Shown here piece after piece: positions 59,540 through 64,000 of a stretch of DNA of 64,000 nt; the first letter of the stretch is position 1; each line of letters begins with the position of its first letter. Made by a program: the position numbers and the translations under genes. The DNA lies in contig NW_025335505.1 in the NCBI RefSeq assembly GCF_004798865.1, forward strand, positions 19,560,625-19,624,624, in the 5' to 3' direction. A model generated the notes under the pieces. It was not told the DNA's origin, did no database searches, and saw nothing but the letters and a program-made list of their open reading frames with translations. This stretch comes from Varanus komodoensis. Its lineage: Eukaryota; Chordata; Lepidosauria; Squamata; Varanidae.

Positions 59540-62099
59540 TCTAGGAAATTGCACAGAAAAATAGCTATTCCAATATGTAATGATGGTTTCCCACTTAGGT
59601 GACCATAGGTCCTTGAAAGCTATATATTACCTCCAGTAATATCAGAAGCATATGATTGTGTATTCCATTTAATGTAAACGCACATAGAAGGGTGTTATTG
59701 CAGTCCTGTCCTTTTGTAGGCCTTCTGTACAAACTTCATTGGCCACTATGGTAACATAATCTTTGATCAGGGACTGCTGCAAATCAAGATGGGGGATAAG
59801 GTAGCAACATTGTGGCAGAAAAGGATGGAACTACTAGAGCTCTGTGCTCTTTTCCTTAGCACTGCCTTTTAAAAAATATACAAATGCAAAAGAAAATGGC
59901 ACAAAGATTTTGAGGAAATGTTTGTGGAAACTTTAGCAAGAGGGAATTGTTTAGGGACTTTTAGACTTCTTAGTTTGCAATTCAATTTGGACATCTATAA
60001 CCCTCCAAACTCAGAAGATTATAGTCATCCTATGGTTGGCAGGAGGAGTGTAGGGCCAAACTTCTTCCATGATCCTTCTCCTTTCTAACTCAGCTGGATG
60101 GCTGATTTCAACAATCAAGATGTGCTTCAGAGGGAAGAGAAGAAGGCTGAGACATTAGCAGCAGATATAGATAACTCCTATAGCAAAGGTGCCTGCCTCC
60201 TTCTCCCATCCCCTAGAATGTTCCCTAAACTCTATCTCCAAAGTCACTCTTTGGTCTCTGAGACACAGCTGGTGCAGTTCTTGCCATGCTGGCTATAAAT
60301 GGGTGAAGGATTCTCCAAGAGTGGAGTCCTAACTATGAGTCTGGAACAATTTTCTGATCACAAATCTATGTTGTGTGGCCATTTAGATGCTGTCTAGGGG
60401 CTATAGGATTGACCTGTCTGTATAGTTTTGTTTTTGTTTTTTTTAAACCCTGTTGGGCCAATCGTTCTATTACAGTACACTTAAGCAGATTGTATTGGGA
60501 AGTTGTGAAGCAGGCTTTTTGTACACCTGTTGTGTGTGTGCATGTGTTGAAACATGTTGGTTGAAACCATGAAAAGTCCTCACATATCAGCCCAAACCTG
60601 AACCTGATTAGACAGAAGCAAGGGATGGTGAAGCCTGTACAAAACCCAACATAATCTACTTCATAAGCATGTATATTGTTTTCAGACTTGCTCCTATGTT
60701 CTGATGTCCTGATAGCTTATGTCCTCGCTGAACTCAAATCCTACTGTTAGTGTGAACAAAAGCTAAAAGTCAGTACTAAAAACTTTTATACTACTTTATG
60801 ATAGCTGCTGTATCTACATCACATGTGTTGACCCACAGTCCACAAGCTATATCTGGAACCTGGAGACCTTAAATGCAGTCCTAATGGAAGCCGAGGCCAC
60901 AATCCCTGCCTAAGGAAAGATGCTTTTGTCAAGCTCAGTTTTGCTCTGGTTCTCCATTTACTTTCAAGCTTATTCTATCTCATACATGCAATGAGTTTTG
61001 ATATGGATTTTGATGTGTTATTCACATTACTGGATTTTTCTGCCTTTCTAAATATACTCTGTGCACAGCATTGCAAACATGCACATTTCAAAAATTAATC
61101 CTTTCCAGTGAGTAAAACATTTGTGTATCTATTTTTTTAAAAAATCTACACTTTTGTGCATAGTTTCAGCATCAACACATGCATCTTTGCATGCCTTTTC
61201 TTTTCTGAACTCCTTTAGAACCTCCAGAAATGTATGGATTTCAGTGGTAAACAGCAGTATAGTTCATGTTTAAGTTCAGGAAGTACGAATGTGGCAAGGT
61301 TGCATTAAAACATGCGCTTGATGAATGGCAAATCCCCCCTTACTACCAAATGTTGTCATCTCCCCACTGAAACACAATAGAGACTTCACCAAATATCTCC
61401 ATGCTTTATTTCCTTTAATCCCTAGAATGAAAAACATTTCTGTGTCAATCCAGAGTTTGAAAACCACACATTCTAAACTCTGGGTTCTCCTCTCAGTGTC
61501 ATTTACTGTGCATTTGTTTCTAATGGACCAATAGAGCTATTTGCTTAAAAAGCACCCAGAAACACTAAAAGTTATTTCCCTTAGGGTCCAGTCTAGGACC
61601 TCTTAATATTATTTGGGGAGTCATAGGTTATTCAGAACCCTCAGCTCTTAACCCTGTGACCTCAGAGTTGAGACTCCAAAGGCTGAGTCCTCCACCACAC
61701 TCTGCCCTTCTTACATTGGTGTGGAAAGGACCAGTCACTTCTCAGAGCGTGTAAGTATCTCTCAAAGAGGTAGAAAAGGACCTACCAGGAGTGAAAAGGG
61801 GAGGTGGCTGGGGGCAACAGCTTATGCTGATTCCTATGGGTATCCCAACTCATTCCCTCTCTGTCCCTGGCACTTAATCTGGATGGTTATAAGCAGCCAT
61901 CTCAGTAAAATATATGGTGCAAGGTGCAGCCATGGTGGAGACTGTGTTGGCCGGGCCTCTGTCTGTGTACTGGATGGATGAAAGTCTCCATGCATCTGAA
62001 GCGTCAATGCATCTGGATTGTGGCCTCAGTTTGCAAATCTACAATGAATGGATGATTAATCCACAGGAAGATGCTGGTTTGACAAAGAGCAAATAACTC
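59540..62099. other. Unique DNA, no gene seen
   Basis: No named repeat is recognised. The segment 61000-61260 is AT-rich with ACATGCACATTTC and ACACATGCATCTTTGCATG words of the recurrent type. The frame at 61721-61981 (86 codons) has no known domain. Confidence 0.4.
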
Positions 62100-62360
62100 G
62101 ACAAAGGCATTATTCACACTAAAAGTTGAATTCTAGAAAATCTTATATGAGAAATCAGTAATGCCAAAACAGAGAAACTTCTTATGTTCAAGAAACTATT
62201 CTTCATTTATATTTACAGCTAAACAGTTGCAATAATTTACCTGTATTGTTTTAAAAGAAAATGTTACAACTGTTTAGCTGTGCCAAATATTTAATTAAAT
62301 ATGTAATTGTGCTTGAGGCATTGCTGCATTTTTAAGAGCCATTTCTAATTTCAACAAAAA
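62100..62360. promoter_or_regulatory. Candidate conserved block with a perfect 15-bp inverted repeat
   Basis: AT-rich unique DNA with ACAGCTAAACAGTTG at 62215-62229 and its exact complement CAACTGTTTAGCTGT at 62267-62281, followed by ATATTTAATTAAATATGTAA. Each arm carries an E-box (CAGTTG/CAACTG) that is also a Myb-type AACNG core. It could be a paired transcription-factor site or an RNA hairpin. Confidence 0.4.
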
Positions 62361-62914
62361 GGTTTAAAAAAACCCCTATTCAGATTAGTTTTCTGCATGC
62401 CTTATCTCCCCTTTTTACACTGTGGCTAAATCATAAACATTAGACTCAAATTATCTGGAGTAAATATGTATTTCTATAACAATACTTTCACCAGACTTTA
62501 GAAAGTAAAAGGCACAGATATCTGCCCCATTGTATGTATCTTGCCAGCATATCTGAAATGTTCTGCTGGCAGACTATCTGATACCCTTCTGGTATAGCAG
62601 AATTCCTGCCAAGTCCTATAGCCCTTCAGCCAGCATGCCTTCAGTATAGGATTGCACCTAAATCTTCAGTAATGAAACAAAGCAGGAAATGTGGCTTTGG
62701 GTTGTGCTAAAGTTATACAATGAATACAGCTACTGAATCATATACATGAAAATTTTAGTTGTCTTCTTCTGAGAAATGTGAAGTCCCAGAAAAATTAGGG
62801 ATGGCAAAGGACATTTTTTCCTAATATTATCAGCATTTTTCCTGCTCTCCCCACCTTTCTGGGATTTCAAAACTCATCTGTCTCTCTCAGTTCTCCCCCC
62901 ACCCCAAATATAGA
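62361..62914. other. Unique DNA, no gene seen
   Basis: Around 62600-62665, GTATAGGATTGCACCTAAAT is one end of the squamate palindromic repeat. The rest is unrecognised. Confidence 0.4.
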
Positions 62915-63045
62915 GCAGGAATACCAAATCTGGAGATTTATGCATATTTTGGACAACAGCTCCCATAATTGTTGACTATTGGCTAAGCTGCCTGAGATTT
63001 ATGGGAATTGTATTGCAAAGTATCAGGATGATACCAGGCTGTAGA
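62915..63045. mobile_element. Palindromic hAT-type MITE
   Basis: CCAAATCTGGAGATTTATGC, TTGGACAACAGCTCCCATAA, GTTGACTATTGGCTAAGCTG and a mirrored TTTATGGGAATTGTATTGCA form the usual imperfect palindrome. It is diverged. Confidence 0.65.
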
Positions 63046-64000
63046 CCCTTGATATCAAACTACCCCCTGACTGAGAGTTGTATGACCACACTAATGCACA
63101 TGTGAAGTTGCTATGTGTGCAGTACACTTCATTTGCTTCAATGGGTGAAACAGCCTTTCAGAAATACTGCATGTAAGCTTCCTACTCCTCCGAAGTAAAT
63201 ACCAGAACCCAGTTGCACTAAGGCAAGACGCGTAGTACTGTACTGTATTTCATTTTATTTTTGTCCAACCTCACAGCTGTATACATTCTGAAACTAGATA
63301 GACTCAATAAATAAAAACAAAGGCACTTAGTGCCTGAAACACTAACAGACCTGCAAGATCACTCTTGGTTACTGAAAGCTTCACCTGTATTATAAAGTTT
63401 CATTACTATTATGCAGGTGAATTGTAAGTTTTTCTTTTTTCACTGTACTAAATGCTAAAGTATATTTACATACTATAAATATAATTTCATTGGGTAGCAA
63501 TGCAATGCATTATACATTCTTTGACAAAGTTGTCTCTTTATTGAAAAATGGCAACCATCCTGGCAACTAAAAATTCAAATATGCACATGAACAAATGAAA
63601 TATTGCAAGACTCCGGCATTCATGATTCTTTACCATCCTTTAAGCAAAACCACACTGAATATTTGAGGCCTAGGCACTCTCAATGTGAACTTAGCAGAAC
63701 ATACTCTGAAGTAAACATACAAAGAAGCATAGAGCCTTTCCATCTATACTCACCATATTGAGACTATGGATATTACGCATGCATCAAAAAGTTGCCAACA
63801 TCACCTGGATGAAGCAGTCAAATATGGCCAAAAGCCTAAAACCAGAAAAAAATATTCTCCATCACAAGTTATTTAAGAGGAGCGGCCAAATCAAGTCACA
63901 CTTGGAACATTTGTTAAAAGTCCAGAAATAGCTAACCATAACCCTCATGGTGCATGACATTTTAGAGGCAAATGATACACTACTAAACTTAGAATGCAAA
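63046..64000. other. Unique DNA with repeat scraps
   Basis: Possible decayed palindromic-repeat pieces lie at 63120-63230 (TTGCTTCAATGGGTGAAA and CCTCCGAAGTAAATACCAG) and 63695-63720 (ATACTCTGAAGTAAACATAC). No gene is seen. Confidence 0.4.

Noticed and set aside
1-64000. CRISPR arrays, bacterial operons, phage or plasmid features
   Set aside because: Composition, SINE/LINE content and lack of coding density are those of a vertebrate nuclear genome. The regular repeats are microsatellites without spacers.
1-64000. Endogenous retrovirus, LTR element or Polinton fossils
   Set aside because: No paired long terminal repeats, primer-binding-site context, or recognisable capsid, protease or integrase remnants were seen. 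The RT segments present belong to L2-clade LINEs.

Overview
The window looks like a non-coding stretch of a squamate reptile (lizard or snake) nuclear genome. Evidence: it is AT-rich, no reading frame resembles a cellular protein, and the repeats are a sauropsid/squamate set. These are L2-clade LINEs, CR1 3' ends, tRNA-derived SINEs of the Sauria type, palindromic MITEs whose arms carry a 'tacaactcccat'-like core, and a Tigger (pogo) relic, with many microsatellites. Repeat assignments are recalled by eye; no database was searched. No protein-coding gene, rRNA, intact tRNA, CRISPR array or provirus could be supported. Bacterial ideas such as operons and ribosome binding sites do not apply.

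Layout. 1-430 is unique DNA rich in TAAT motifs and may be a conserved non-coding element. 431-5029 is mostly unremarkable. 5030-6430 holds two roughly 200-bp inverted arms about 1 kb apart. 6780-12410 has a MITE, a possible 66-nt exon, an L2 copy with two small insertions in it, an older L2 piece and a SINE. 12411-21518 is mostly unique, with microsatellites, an old L2 fragment, a SINE, a 16-bp perfect palindrome, a 34-bp near-palindrome and homeobox-motif-rich blocks. 21519-22436 is a GC-rich TA-flanked element with inverted ends and an internal tandem array. 22919-24340 is the best-preserved L2 copy. 24341-38200 is mostly unique with SINE, CR1, L2 and MITE remnants. 38205-38981 is a probable Tigger-like MITE. 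40140-40555 is an old L2 3' end. 41500-41780, 49985-50225 and 62100-62360 are further candidate conserved blocks. Two SINEs lie at 49.4 and 52.2 kb, CR1 pieces at 54.1 and 57.8 kb, and the Tigger relic at 59.0-59.5 kb.

Best reading: a gene desert or very large intron whose functional content, if any, is regulatory (scattered AT-rich blocks with clustered TAAT, CCAAT, E-box and GATA-like words) among transposon debris. I see no convincing new multi-gene system. The items most worth a second look are the inverted arms at 5.0-6.4 kb, the perfect-stem hairpin at 62.2 kb, the GC-rich TA-flanked element at 21.5 kb, and the palindromes at 13.2 and 20.3 kb.
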